DNA from: JAWKHR01 sp041394725
Lineage (GTDB): Bacteria; Acidobacteriota; Vicinamibacteria; Vicinamibacterales; SCN-69-37
Assembly: GCA_041394725.1 (NCBI GenBank)
Contig: JAWKHR010000017.1
Span: 1 to 64,000 of the forward strand
Direction of reading: 5' to 3'
Length of the DNA: 64,000 nucleotides
The position numbers were made by a program, and so were the translations under genes. How positions within the stretch are numbered: the first letter of the stretch is position 1; every line of letters starts with the position of its first letter. Positions 28,304-37,700 of this stretch are shown one piece after another. A model generated the notes under the pieces. The model ran no database searches. It saw only the letters and a list, made by a program, of their open reading frames with translations, and was not told where the DNA came from.

Positions 28304-29668
28304 TCACGCCCCGCAGGCGCGCGGCCCGCTGATCTCGATCGCGCGGAAGCGGAGGAACTTCAACGCGAATCCGGACACCGGCAGATCGAGGTCCGGTGCG
28401 GCACGGACGGACGGCACGTCGTACCGCGCGCCACCGCGGAGGTAGCTCACCGACACGTCCGCGGCCCCCTCCCCCAGCGCCTCGGTCAGCCGCGCGCGGA
28501 GTTCCTGGAACGGCACCGCCAACCGGTCGGTCGCGAGCGCCTGCAGGCCGGGGTCACTCGACCCGAGCACCTCGACGAGATCGCGCTGGTACCCGAAGCG
28601 CTGGCTGCCGGCGGGCACGAGGAGGTGATTGGTCCGGCCGCCCTCCGTCCGGAGATTGCTGTACATCGACAGGGCGCGGGCGGTGCCGAGGCCGAGATAG
28701 GGCGACGCGGCGGCGAACAGCACGAGTGCCGGCGCCAGCATCGCCGGCCACGCGATGCCTCGGGGCCGCGCGACCAGCGGGCCCGGCCGCCGGCCGCGGA
28801 CGACCGCCAGGGCGGTCACGAGGACGACGAACATCGCGAGCACCAGCGTGACGGCCAGGTACCGCGCGTCGTCGAACCGGGCCGGCACGACGCCCGGAAG
28901 CAGGACGGCGGCGACGCCCAGACGTACGGCCGGCCGCGGCACGGGCACCGGCGGCGGCAGGCACAGCGTGAGCAGGGCGAAGCCCATCGCGCTGAACCGC
29001 GGGTAGCCCGCGAGTGCCATCACGACGTGGAAGCCGACGCCGATCACGACGCCGCCGAACCAGAGTCTCGGCACGGCGAGGAGCAGCGGCACGCCGAGTT
29101 CGACACCGAGCGTGAGCGCGACGTTCAGCGGCACCGTGAAGTCGGGATACGGCAGCCCGCCGAGCCGTCGGCTGAGCGACAGGTACAGGGCCGAGGCGCA
29201 GCTGGCGTTCGACGCGATGAAGTCGGCGTTCAGCTTGTGGAAGCCGCTCGCGAGGTACAGCAGGACCAGGCTGACGCGACCGGCGGGCGTGAATGCCGCG
29301 TGGACGGCCGCGGGCGTGAGCGCGGTCCCCGCGTCGCGGGCGCGCCAGGCCGAAAGCCTCGCGAGGAGCAGCGCGAGCGACACGAGCCCCGCGTACTGCC
29401 AGTGGTGATAGAGGAACGGCAGGTCCCACAGGACCGCCGCCACGTGGACCGCCGCGAGCGTCGCGACCAGCCACGGCAGGCCGGGCGCGACGAGGACCAG
29501 CAGGGCCACCACCGCCAGCGCCGTGTCGGGAAGCGAGGTCCCGATCATCCGGTAGCCGACCTGGTGTGAGAGGAGGGCGAACGCCCAGAGGAACGCGAAG
29601 GCCGAGAGCGGATCTCCGACGACCAGCAGCCTGTCGATCGGAAGCCGTGGCAGCATCCGCCGAAGCAC
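28304..29668 (-). CDS. HTTM-like integral membrane protein
   Basis: 454 residues, polytopic. Hydrophobic segments cover roughly the first 330 residues (ALAVVALLVLVAPGLPWLVA, YAGLVSLALLLARLSAW, VSLVLLYLASGFHKLNADF, FGGVVIGVGFHVVMALAG). LASGFHKLNADF and the following helices resemble the HTTM domain related to vitamin K-dependent gamma-carboxylase. A soluble C-terminal part (residues about 350-454) follows. No carboxylase activity should be assumed. GTG 29668 is taken as start because TACAAT ends seven bases before it; ATG 29656 and GTG 29692 are alternatives, but the last lies upstream of the promoter box. It converges on the kelch gene and is divergent from the phosphatase gene. Confidence 0.72.
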   Translation of the reverse strand: MLRRMLPRLPIDRLLVVGDPLSAFAFLWAFALLSHQVGYRMIGTSLPDTALAVVALLVLVAPGLPWLVATLAAVHVAAVLWDLPFLYHHWQYAGLVSLALLLARLSAWRARDAGTALTPAAVHAAFTPAGRVSLVLLYLASGFHKLNADFIASNASCASALYLSLSRRLGGLPYPDFTVPLNVALTLGVELGVPLLLAVPRLWFGGVVIGVGFHVVMALAGYPRFSAMGFALLTLCLPPPVPVPRPAVRLGVAAVLLPGVVPARFDDARYLAVTLVLAMFVVLVTALAVVRGRRPGPLVARPRGIAWPAMLAPALVLFAAASPYLGLGTARALSMYSNLRTEGGRTNHLLVPAGSQRFGYQRDLVEVLGSSDPGLQALATDRLAVPFQELRARLTEALGEGAADVSVSYLRGGARYDVPSVRAAPDLDLPVSGFALKFLRFRAIEISGPRACGA

Positions 29669-29675
29669 GGACGGG

Positions 29676-29681
29676 ATTGTA
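29676..29681 (-). promoter_or_regulatory. -10 box TACAAT with leaderless GTG start
   Basis: On the minus strand TACAATCCCGTCC leads into GTG 29668. It matches the 24262 site over TACAATCCCGTC, which supports a leaderless promoter class. Confidence 0.5.
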
Positions 29682-29745
29682 GCCCGTGTCACGCGAGCGC
29701 GGTCGCGGGCGTCGCGCCCCGGTGATAGGCTGCGGCAGGTTCGTC

Positions 29746-30825
29746 ATGCCGACACGCCGACCGATCGCCGTGCTGCTCGTCGCGCTGCTGCTCACGTATC
29801 TCCCCGGTCGCGCGCAGGCGCCGGCCGACGCCGTCATCGTCATCACCATCGACGGCCTGCGGTGGCAGGAGTTCTTCGGCGGCGCCGACCGCGACTACTT
29901 CGAGCGGGACCGGGATGGCAATGCCGGAGAGCCGGAGCGGCGCTTCTGGCGCGAGAGCGCGCCGGAGCGGCGCGCGGCGCTGATGCCGTTCGTCTGGTCG
30001 AGGATGGCGACCGAGGGTCAGATCTTCGGTGCGCCCGAGGCCCAGAGCCTCTCGCACCTCACCAACGGCCTCTGGTTCTCGTACCCGGGCTACAACGAGC
30101 TGCTCGCCGGCGTTGCCGATCCGCGGATCGACAGCAACGCCAAGGTCCCGAACCCGAACGTCACCGTGCTCGAGTGGCTGAACCGCCGGCCGGGCTTCGA
30201 GGACCGTGTCGCCGCGTTCGGGTCGTGGGACGTGCTGCCGTTCATCCTGAACACCGACCGCAGCGGGCTCCCGGTCGGTACGGGCTGGCAGCCCGTGCCC
30301 ACGCCGCGCACGGACCGCGAGCGGGAGATCAACACGCTCGCCGGGGACCTGCCTCGCTACTGGGACTACGGTCCCTTCGACGCGCCGATGGTGGCCGCGG
30401 CGCTCGACCGCCTGCAGACCCGGCCGACGCGCGTCCTGTACCTGATGCTCGGCGAGGGCGACGAGTGGGCGCACGAGGGCCGCTACGACATGTACCTGGA
30501 CGCCACGCGCCGCGCGGACCGGTTCATCGAGCGCCTCTGGACCGCCGCGCAGGCGCTCCCCGCGCTGGCCGGCCGCACGGCGCTGCTCGTCACGACGGAT
30601 CACGGTCGCGGGGCGACGCCGAAGGACTGGTCGGACCACGGCCGCGACGTCCCGGCGGCCGAGCGAACGTGGATCGCGCTGCTCGGCCCGGGCATCCCGG
30701 GGTTGGGCCTCCGGCGCGGCGTGACGGTGACCACGTCGCAGGTCGCCGCGACGATCGCCTCGCTCCTTGGCGAGGACTTCCGCGCGGCGGTGCCGGCCGC
30801 CGCGCCGCCGCTCGCGGTGCGCTAG
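29746..30825 (+). CDS. Exported alkaline-phosphatase-superfamily protein
   Basis: 359 residues. A signal peptide (PIAVLLVALLLTYLPGRAQA) precedes AVIVITIDGLRWQEFFGGAD, where the Asp begins the metal site of the phosphatase/sulfatase superfamily. Later superfamily elements are LSHLTNGLWFSYPGYNE (catalytic Thr/Ser region), LMLGEGDEWAHEGRYDMYLD (metal ligands Asp and His) and LLVTTDHGRG (Asp-His). The substrate, a phosphodiester or similar, is unknown. Most close homologues are annotated only as phosphoglyceromutase-like or AP superfamily. The ATG giving MPTRRP was chosen because it opens the signal peptide. The 160 bases after it contain simple tandem repeats. Confidence 0.8.
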   Translation: MPTRRPIAVLLVALLLTYLPGRAQAPADAVIVITIDGLRWQEFFGGADRDYFERDRDGNAGEPERRFWRESAPERRAALMPFVWSRMATEGQIFGAPEAQSLSHLTNGLWFSYPGYNELLAGVADPRIDSNAKVPNPNVTVLEWLNRRPGFEDRVAAFGSWDVLPFILNTDRSGLPVGTGWQPVPTPRTDREREINTLAGDLPRYWDYGPFDAPMVAAALDRLQTRPTRVLYLMLGEGDEWAHEGRYDMYLDATRRADRFIERLWTAAQALPALAGRTALLVTTDHGRGATPKDWSDHGRDVPAAERTWIALLGPGIPGLGLRRGVTVTTSQVAATIASLLGEDFRAAVPAAAPPLAVR

Positions 30826-30846
30826 TAGCGTGCAGGCACGGGCGTC

Positions 30847-30898
30847 GGGCACCGGGCACTGGGCACTGGGCACCGGGCACTGGGCATTGGGCACTGGG
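30847..30898. repeat. Heptanucleotide tandem repeat (GGGCACY)7
   Basis: Seven consecutive units of GGGCAC(C/T), one with GGGCATT, then GGG. It lies in the spacer between two same-strand genes. A nearby short direct repeat, CGATTCCCCGAT, occurs twice 15 bases apart (30933-30958). Confidence 0.9.
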
Positions 30899-30963
30899 AA
30901 TCCTGGCGGTCGGCGTTGGACGTTCGGCCGATTCCCCGATTGCTCGATTCCCCGATGACCCGC

Positions 30964-30969
30964 TATTCT
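30964..30969 (+). promoter_or_regulatory. -10-like TATTCT before the ThDP enzyme pair
   Basis: TATTCT lies 17 bases before the ATG at 30987. It suits a short leader for the two-gene transcript. No -35 box recognised. Confidence 0.35.
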
Positions 30970-30986
30970 GCTCCCCGGGCGCGCCC

Positions 30987-31496
30987 ATGGCCGTTTCCTA
31001 CGAGCACTCCAAGATCGTCTTCCAGGGCATCAGGGACGCCGGCATCCGGTCGATCTCGGCGTTACCGGAGACGTGGCTCGGGCTGCTGCTGCAGCGCGCC
31101 GAGTCCGATCCGGACGTCACGCTGTTCCAGGTCGCGAAGGAAGAGGAAGCGATCGGGATCGCGGCCGGCGCGCACTTCGCCGGCGAGCCGCACGTGCTGC
31201 TGATGCAGAACCATGGCTTCCTGGCCGCGATCAACGGCATCGTCTCGCTGGCGCAGCTCTACGGCATCCCGCTCTGCATGCTCATCGCGCTCCGCGGCCA
31301 CTGGGGCGAGCCGTATCCCTGGCACACGCGCGGCGGCATCGTCACCGAGCCGGTGCTCCGCGCGCTCGGCATCCCGTTCGAGTACGCGCGCGATCCCGCG
31401 CAGGTCGGCCGGCAGATCCGCGAGGCATGGACGTTCTCGCAGAGTTCACGGTCGCCGGTCGCGCTGCTGCTGACGCGCGACCTGATGGAGGACTGA
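30987..31496 (+). CDS. ThDP-dependent decarboxylase, N-terminal (PYR) subunit
   Basis: 169 residues. It corresponds to the PYR half of phosphonopyruvate or sulfopyruvate decarboxylases, like ComD: VFQGIRDAGIRSISALPETW, the activating Glu in VAKEEEAIGIAAGAHFAG, LLMQNHGFLAAINGIVSLAQ and a C-terminal LLLTRDLMED. The partner half is encoded immediately downstream, so the active site would form between two polypeptides. Neither phosphoenolpyruvate mutase nor coenzyme M genes lie nearby, so the 2-oxo-acid decarboxylated is unknown. The length matches ComD-type subunits. It is the first gene of the pair. Confidence 0.83.
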   Translation: MAVSYEHSKIVFQGIRDAGIRSISALPETWLGLLLQRAESDPDVTLFQVAKEEEAIGIAAGAHFAGEPHVLLMQNHGFLAAINGIVSLAQLYGIPLCMLIALRGHWGEPYPWHTRGGIVTEPVLRALGIPFEYARDPAQVGRQIREAWTFSQSSRSPVALLLTRDLMED

Positions 31497-31497
31497 C

Positions 31498-32079
31498 GTG
31501 CGCCGCGCCGAGTGCCTCGCCATGCTCCACCCCGAACTCGAGGACAAGGCGGTCGTGACGATCATGGGGGCGTGCGCACAGGAACTGTACGACCTCGGCG
31601 ACCGCGACAACTTCTTCTACCTGCAGCACGCGATGGGCCTGGCCTCGTCCGTCGGCCTCGGCCTGGCGGCGCACCGGCCCGGGCTGCGCGTGGTGGTGCT
31701 CGACGGCGACGGCTCGGTGCTGATGAACCTCGGCACGTTCGCGACGCTCGCGCGCTACCGGCCGCCGAATCTCGTGCACGTCGTCTTCGACAACGGCAGC
31801 CTGCTCTCGACGGGCGGCTTCGACTCGCACACCACGTCGGGCGTGACCGACCTGGCGGGCATCGCCCGCGCGGCCGGCCTCGAGCACGTCGCGGCCGTGG
31901 ACACGGTGCTCGGCTTCGGCGAGGCGGTGATCGAGGCGTTCGCGCGCGACGCGCTCTCGGTCATCGTCGCGAAGGTCCAGGCCGTCGGCCCGAATCACTA
32001 CGGGATGGACCTGGCGCTGCCCGAGAACGCGTTCCGGTTCCGGCGCTGGCTGGCCGCGCGGGACGGGGCGCGGGGCTGA
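31498..32079 (+). CDS. ThDP-dependent decarboxylase, C-terminal (PP) subunit
   Basis: 193 residues from GTG 31498, one base after the previous stop. It is the pyrophosphate-binding half, like ComE: the ThDP/Mg motif is VVLDGDGSVLMNLGTFATLA followed about 25 residues later by HVVFDNGS, and QHAMGLASSVGLGLAAHRPG precedes it. With the upstream PYR subunit it should form one two-chain decarboxylase. Fused single-chain forms are the rule for phosphonopyruvate decarboxylase, so the split resembles sulfopyruvate decarboxylase; the substrate remains unassigned. The C-terminus (AFRFRRWLAARDGARG) is unremarkable. Confidence 0.85.
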   Translation: MRRAECLAMLHPELEDKAVVTIMGACAQELYDLGDRDNFFYLQHAMGLASSVGLGLAAHRPGLRVVVLDGDGSVLMNLGTFATLARYRPPNLVHVVFDNGSLLSTGGFDSHTTSGVTDLAGIARAAGLEHVAAVDTVLGFGEAVIEAFARDALSVIVAKVQAVGPNHYGMDLALPENAFRFRRWLAARDGARG

Positions 32080-32131
32080 CCGCCGTCAGCCGCGCGGCGG
32101 TCGGCGTCTTGCCGGATGCGCGCTCGGCGCC

Positions 32132-34579
32132 TCAGAACGACACCGTCCCCATGATCCGGAACTGGTGGCGCCAGATGGAAAAGACCTGGCCCGCGAGATC
32201 CTGGGCGAGCTGTTGAGACAATTCCACGGCGGCTTCCTTCTCAAATCCGAGCTTGTGGAAGATGGCCGTGTAGCTGGTCTTGAAACCGAACGTGACCTTC
32301 CTGAGGTGGAGGCCTTCGACGTCGAGGCCGCCGCCCAGCAGGAGCTCGTTGAAGCCGAGCGTGTACCAGGTCCCTTTCGGCCGGAACCGCGGAGAATCCG
32401 CGGCGATGAGCCGTTGACCGTCCACCGTCATGTTTCGCAGCCGGTACCAGGTGATCCCACCGCCGTACTTCACGAACGGTTTGAAGCGGCCGGTGGCGAG
32501 ATTGAAACGTGAGTCGCCGTGGTAGTCGAACTGGTCGAGGCGCGCTCGGACCTCGATCGGCCGGGACGATGCGGTGTTGTGAAAGTCGACGCCGATCGTC
32601 GTCTTGAAGCTGGCCAGTGAGCTCTCGGCCGAGAACCGGTCACCCATGTGAAACGTCAGCCCGTAAACCGGGGCCACGACGGTCGGGAATCGGAGCGAGT
32701 AGTCCGTCAGTTCCCCTCCCGGCGGCACCGCGACCGCGACTCTGACCAGCATCTCGAGCACCTGGTCGCGGTTGACGAACAGGGCCTCGTAGTCCTTGCT
32801 GATGGGCATGATCATCGTGCCGGCCTCGAATGAGACGACCCGCGAGGGCGGCGCCTCGGCACGCACGAACGACGGCAGGCGGGTGCCGACGATGGCGCGG
32901 ACCGGCAGCGCGAGGCTCCGCCAGGCCAGGTCGAGGGGCGGCTTGCCCATGAAGTAGACGATCGGCGCGTTGAACCAGCCGAGCCGGGGAAAGAAGCTGT
33001 CGAGGAACCCCATCGGCGTGGCCCAGCTGACCTTGACCGCGGTGTACTCCGCGTAGCCGCTCGCGTCGCCGATCCGGTTCCAGCCGCCGTTGAACGAGGG
33101 ACCGACGATCGCGACGTTGCCCAGGTCCGCGTTCTGGACGGTGCCCGCGGCGGGCGACGGCGTGGCCGGGAAGCCGAAGCGCATGGGCAGGAGCATCCAG
33201 GACCAGTCCCGCCGGACCTCCGGGCTGGTCAGCGAGAGATCGGCAATCCGCTCCCAGTCCGGGACCACCGCGATCTTCTCCACCGCGCCGTAGTCCTCGA
33301 CGTGCTCGGGCTTCGTGGACGGGTCGCGGTAGTATTCGCGCAGGTCGAACTCGTTGGTGACGCGTTCGCCCACGCCTGGGCCGATCTGCTTGTAGTAGCC
33401 GCGGAACGGGTAGCTCGCGTGGCCGTCGCGGTCGCGCAGCCCGGGCGCCTCGAGCACGCTCTGCACGCCGATCGCATCGCCACCGATCCACACGACCGAC
33501 CGCGTGTTGAGGCGCGTCTCGGCGTCGTCCTGCCACGCGCGCTCACGGGTCTTCTCCCACACCCACTTGTTGCCCCGGCCCTCGCGGAGCGCCGAGGCGA
33601 CCTCGCGCTCCCAGACCTCACGCGGCGCGTAGGCGTTCGGCGACCCGAACTCCAGCGGCATCACGAAGTGATGCAGGTAGTACTCGACCCGCCGCATGAC
33701 GAGCGGATCCGCCCCGTCCATCGGGGTCGTACCGGTGACGAGCGCCGTCATCTGCGCCTCGTCGAGTCCCTGCCCCACCAGCGAGCGCGGCGAGACGATG
33801 ACGTTGATGTGTTCCCAGTCGCCTTCGTGGTTGTTGGGGCCGTCGTTCTCCGGATAGAAGAACCAGTACTGCAGCACGAACTCGTAGCGACCGCTGCCGT
33901 CGGCCGCCTCGGCCACGAAGGGGTGCACGAACATCCGCTCGTGACCCGCGAGCGTCTGGGACCGGCCGCCGCCCTCGGGCCAGTACTCGGCCTTCCAGGT
34001 CTTCTCGTCGAAGCCGGGGAAGTCCATGTACATGACGGTGTAGCGATCGCGCTCCGCGCCGCCCGTGGCCTCCGGTTCCACGATCCCGCGAGTGCCGCCG
34101 TAGGCCTTCAGCAGTTCCACGAGCCGGCAGTCCGGCGTGTCCGGGGACGCCCCGGCCGTGCATGGCGCATCGGCCAGCGCGCCGATGGGGATCTCGGTGC
34201 GGGAGATCTGCGAGATTCCGTGCCGGGCGAGGTCCCACGTGTCCACATGGATGGCAAACCCGGGGCGGGAGTAGAACGACCGGAAGTCCACCGGGTACAA
34301 CGGCGTGTTGCGCACCATGAAGGGTGCGAACCGCACCGAGAGCCGGCGGAACCAGTCCGCGCGACGGTCGTCGATGCCGTCGGCCGGCGCGACGTCGCGG
34401 TAGGCCGGGTCGGAGCGATCGCCGAAAAGCTCGAAGTGTTCCGAGGCCGCCGTCTGCCGGACCAGGTGCGGGTAGCCGATCGGCATGAACCGGAAGTAGT
34501 CATCAGGCGCGATTTGCGCCGCCGCCGGCGCACTGCACGCCAGCCCCAGGGCCACCAGTGCCGCAACCCGCCCCTTCAT
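32132..34579 (-). CDS. Large exported protein, Vps62-like domain plus probable outer-membrane barrel
   Basis: 815 residues. A signal peptide (GRVAALVALGLACSAPAAAQ) is followed by an N-terminal region containing YWFFYPENDGPNNHEGDWEH, a motif typical of Vps62/DUF946 proteins, at about residues 255-275. The C-terminal third alternates short hydrophobic and polar strands (LTFHMGDRFSAESSLASFKT, FKPFVKYGGGITWYRLRN, LLLGGGLDVEGLHLRKVTFG) and ends in Phe (FRIMGTVSF), as outer-membrane beta-barrels do. Function is unknown. It converges on the decarboxylase pair and is divergent from the M14 gene. The frame is open far upstream, but the signal peptide fixes the start at 34579. Confidence 0.72.
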   Translation of the reverse strand: MKGRVAALVALGLACSAPAAAQIAPDDYFRFMPIGYPHLVRQTAASEHFELFGDRSDPAYRDVAPADGIDDRRADWFRRLSVRFAPFMVRNTPLYPVDFRSFYSRPGFAIHVDTWDLARHGISQISRTEIPIGALADAPCTAGASPDTPDCRLVELLKAYGGTRGIVEPEATGGAERDRYTVMYMDFPGFDEKTWKAEYWPEGGGRSQTLAGHERMFVHPFVAEAADGSGRYEFVLQYWFFYPENDGPNNHEGDWEHINVIVSPRSLVGQGLDEAQMTALVTGTTPMDGADPLVMRRVEYYLHHFVMPLEFGSPNAYAPREVWEREVASALREGRGNKWVWEKTRERAWQDDAETRLNTRSVVWIGGDAIGVQSVLEAPGLRDRDGHASYPFRGYYKQIGPGVGERVTNEFDLREYYRDPSTKPEHVEDYGAVEKIAVVPDWERIADLSLTSPEVRRDWSWMLLPMRFGFPATPSPAAGTVQNADLGNVAIVGPSFNGGWNRIGDASGYAEYTAVKVSWATPMGFLDSFFPRLGWFNAPIVYFMGKPPLDLAWRSLALPVRAIVGTRLPSFVRAEAPPSRVVSFEAGTMIMPISKDYEALFVNRDQVLEMLVRVAVAVPPGGELTDYSLRFPTVVAPVYGLTFHMGDRFSAESSLASFKTTIGVDFHNTASSRPIEVRARLDQFDYHGDSRFNLATGRFKPFVKYGGGITWYRLRNMTVDGQRLIAADSPRFRPKGTWYTLGFNELLLGGGLDVEGLHLRKVTFGFKTSYTAIFHKLGFEKEAAVELSQQLAQDLAGQVFSIWRHQFRIMGTVSF

Positions 34580-34708
34580 CGGTCTCGCGTCCCTTTCCGC
34601 CACGACGCCATCGAATGCGTGCGTGCCAAGCGGCCAGCATATCCGAGCCGCTTGCCGGGATCCCGCCCGGCGACACTTCCCCTTGGGGAAGGTTCCAGGC
34701 GACTCGGG

Positions 34709-34714
34709 CATAAT
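34709..34714 (+). promoter_or_regulatory. -10-like CATAAT with leaderless GTG start
   Basis: CATAATCCCCGC leads directly into GTG 34721. The AATCCC string and spacing match the sites at 24262 and 29681. Confidence 0.45.
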
Positions 34715-34720
34715 CCCCGC

Positions 34721-37700
34721 GTGGATTCCAGACCCTTCCGCCTCGCCCTCATCCTGCCGGGACTCCTGCTGGCTCCTGGCGTGGTCTCGAGCTTCACACC
34801 ACCCGCAGTACCCCGCGCGAGCGTCCAGCCGACTGGCCTGGCCGTGGTCTTCGAGCGCGGCTCGGTCCTGCAGGATCGCAACGGCGACGATCAGATCGAC
34901 TTCGTGGCCGGCCAGGTGGTGCTGCCCGAAGATCCGGCGCCGCAGGACGTGGCCGCCGCGGCCGCCGTCGGCGCGCGGCTGGGTCTCGAGACGTCGGGGT
35001 TGACGCTGCCGCTCGTGGTCCGCGCCTCGGAGATTCCGGCGGCTCCGGCCGGCGGTACGGCCGGCACCACCGTGACGCGGATCGTCGTCGGCGCGGCCAA
35101 TCCCCTGCTCCCGCCGGCCATCGCCGCGCGCGCCGCCGCGCTGGAACCCGGACAGGGACTGGCGGCGTTCGCCGGGGGCCTCGTCGCCATCGCCGGTCGC
35201 GACGCGGCGGGCACCCAGGCCGCGGGCGAGGCGTTCGCGTCGCGCAGCCCGTACCTCTGGAACGTCATCGGTCGCGAGGAAGGCGACACGTTCGACCGGA
35301 TCGCCGCGGACGCCGCCGGCGTCCTGCAGGACGGCGGCATCGCGGTGACGGCGCTCTCGTTCGACGAACTGGTCTACGAAGCCGAGGTCCCCGAGATGGT
35401 GCGGGCCACCGTCACCGCCACGGTGCCCGCCGGCCGCGCCACGCGCGCCCGCGATCGGCTCACCGCGATCGCCGACGGGCATCGCCGCGGCCGCGAGACG
35501 GACCGCCTCAACTACGCGAGCGTCCGCGAGGTGGTCTACCGGGTCGCCGACGGGCGCGACACCTTCGACGTGTCGATGCCCCGCGTCGGCCTGACGTCGC
35601 GCTACCTCAACCCGCCCCGCCGCGAACCGACGCGCTTCGAGGGCCAGCGCGACACGGGCGCCGGCCGCGGGCGCGGCGCCGGCGCGCCGGCCGGCGGCGG
35701 CGGACGCGGCACCGCGACCGGCGGCGCGGCGCGCGCGGCCGCACCTTCGACCTCACGCAGCTCTTCAGCGCCGAGGACGGCCTGCTCGCCGACGACGACG
35801 GCGACGGCGTGGCGGACGACTCGGCATCCATGATCGTGCTCCCCGGCCGGTCACCCGGCCCGCGGGCGTTCGCCTCCACCGGGACGGCGCACCTGGCCGC
35901 GCGGCTGGGCCTCGAGTCCACGGGCCTGAGCCTGCCCTCGTCGGTGTCGACAGCGAGATCCAGAAGCCCGAGGAGGAGAGCCGGCCGCTCGTCCTCGTCG
36001 GCCGGCACAACCGCCTCGTCCAGGAACTCGGCGCGATCGGCAAGCTGCGCGAGACCAGCGACACCGCGTCCGTCGGTCGGGTGGAGATGGTGCCCGACGC
36101 GTACCACGCGAACTCGGCCGTCGTCATCACCGGCACGGACACGGCCGGCGAGGAGGCGGCGGCCGACTACCTGGCGCGCCGCGCGCCGTATCTGTGGGCC
36201 ATCGGCCGCGGCGAGCCGACGCTCGACGACGCGAAGACGCTGGTGCGCCGCACGCTGTCGGGCCGCACCACCGCGGCGCAGGCCGCGCTCGCGGCCGACG
36301 CGCTGGACGACGTGCTGGCCGATCTCGAGGGCCGCCCCGTCGCGTCGATCAAGGTGGACGCCTACCTCGAGGAGACGGCGCCGGACTTCGAGGCCTGGAT
36401 CGGCCGTGAGGTCCGGGCGCGGCTCGGGGTCGCGGAGGGCGGCGCGGCCGGCGCGCCGTCGATCGATGTCGCCACCCACGAGCGCATGGCGCCGGTGCAG
36501 GTGTTCCAGGAGACGCCCGATCTCCCGTGGGAAGTGGACGCCTTCTGGTCCGCGTTCCGGGAGACCGTCGCGCCGGCGATCCAGGCCGGTGACGTCGTGT
36601 CGCTCGAGGTGCGCGTCAGCGAGGCGCCCGAGGTGCGCCGCGACCTGGCCGGCGAGATCCGGGCAGCGATCGAACGCGCGGGCGGAACGGCCGGCGACGT
36701 GCGCGTGCTGTCGGCCTACAAGCAGGGACTGTCCTGGCTGACCGACCGCGTCGTGCCAGCGGTGCGGGACAAGTCACCCGCCCGCATCGAAATCGGATGG
36801 CGGCCGTACCCGGTGGAAACGAAGACCGAGCAGCGCTTCCAGAACGAGCCGGCGCGATGGCTGAACGAGCTCTACCCTGCCGACGACGTGCTCGCGCAGG
36901 CGCTGGGCGTGCCGATCGACGCGGTGTCGTTCTACATGATGGATCCGGATCCGGCCGCCGGCGCCGTGCCCGCCGCGAAGGCCGAAGCCGAGGCGGCGAC
37001 AGCGGGGACGGACGTCGCGGCGCCGGCCGCGGCTGCCGGCCGCGCCGGCGGTGGTGGCCGCGCGGCTGGCGCCGGTGGTGGCCGCCCGGGTGGCGCCGGT
37101 GGTGGCCGCGCGGGTGGCGCCGGTGGTGACCGCGCGGGTGGCGAGGGACGCGCCGGTGGCGCCGCGGGCGGACGCGCGGGCGGCGCTGGCCGGGGACAGG
37201 CCGAGGCGCCGAGGCCGCACGTCGCGGTCTCGCCCGTGCGCGAGCAGCCCATCTACACGGTGACCGTCAGGGACCGCCGGGATCGGGTCGTCTTCGAGGA
37301 CGCCTTCTCGCCCGCCTACTACCAGCGGCCCTACCTCGACGCGTTCCCCGATTACGCCACGGTCACCGTCGCCACCGGCTGGCTGCGCGCGACGATCGGG
37401 GATCGCGTCGTGGCCGACCAGCGCCTCGCCACCGACTCCGATCGCATCTGGGACTACTACCAGACGACGACGCTCAAGGCCGTCTACGACCACGTGAAGC
37501 AGACGACGGGGAACCGGCCGACGCGCGACAAGGCGCCGTACTTCCACACGCTCAAGGTGGAGCTCCAGGCCTCGGAGCCCGACTACCAGCTGGGCATCGA
37601 CCAGGAGCACGTCTCGGTGCTCGAGTCGCTGCACGACGACTTCTACTTCGACACCCTCGACTTCTTCGACCAGGTGGCGGAGGTCGCCGCGGGCGGCGAC

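Noticed and set aside
28304..29668. Vitamin K-dependent gamma-carboxylase activity
   Set aside because: Only the HTTM-like membrane part is similar; catalytic residues could not be identified.
30987..32079. Naming the pair comDE (coenzyme M synthesis)
   Set aside because: No other coenzyme M genes are visible and the family includes several substrates.
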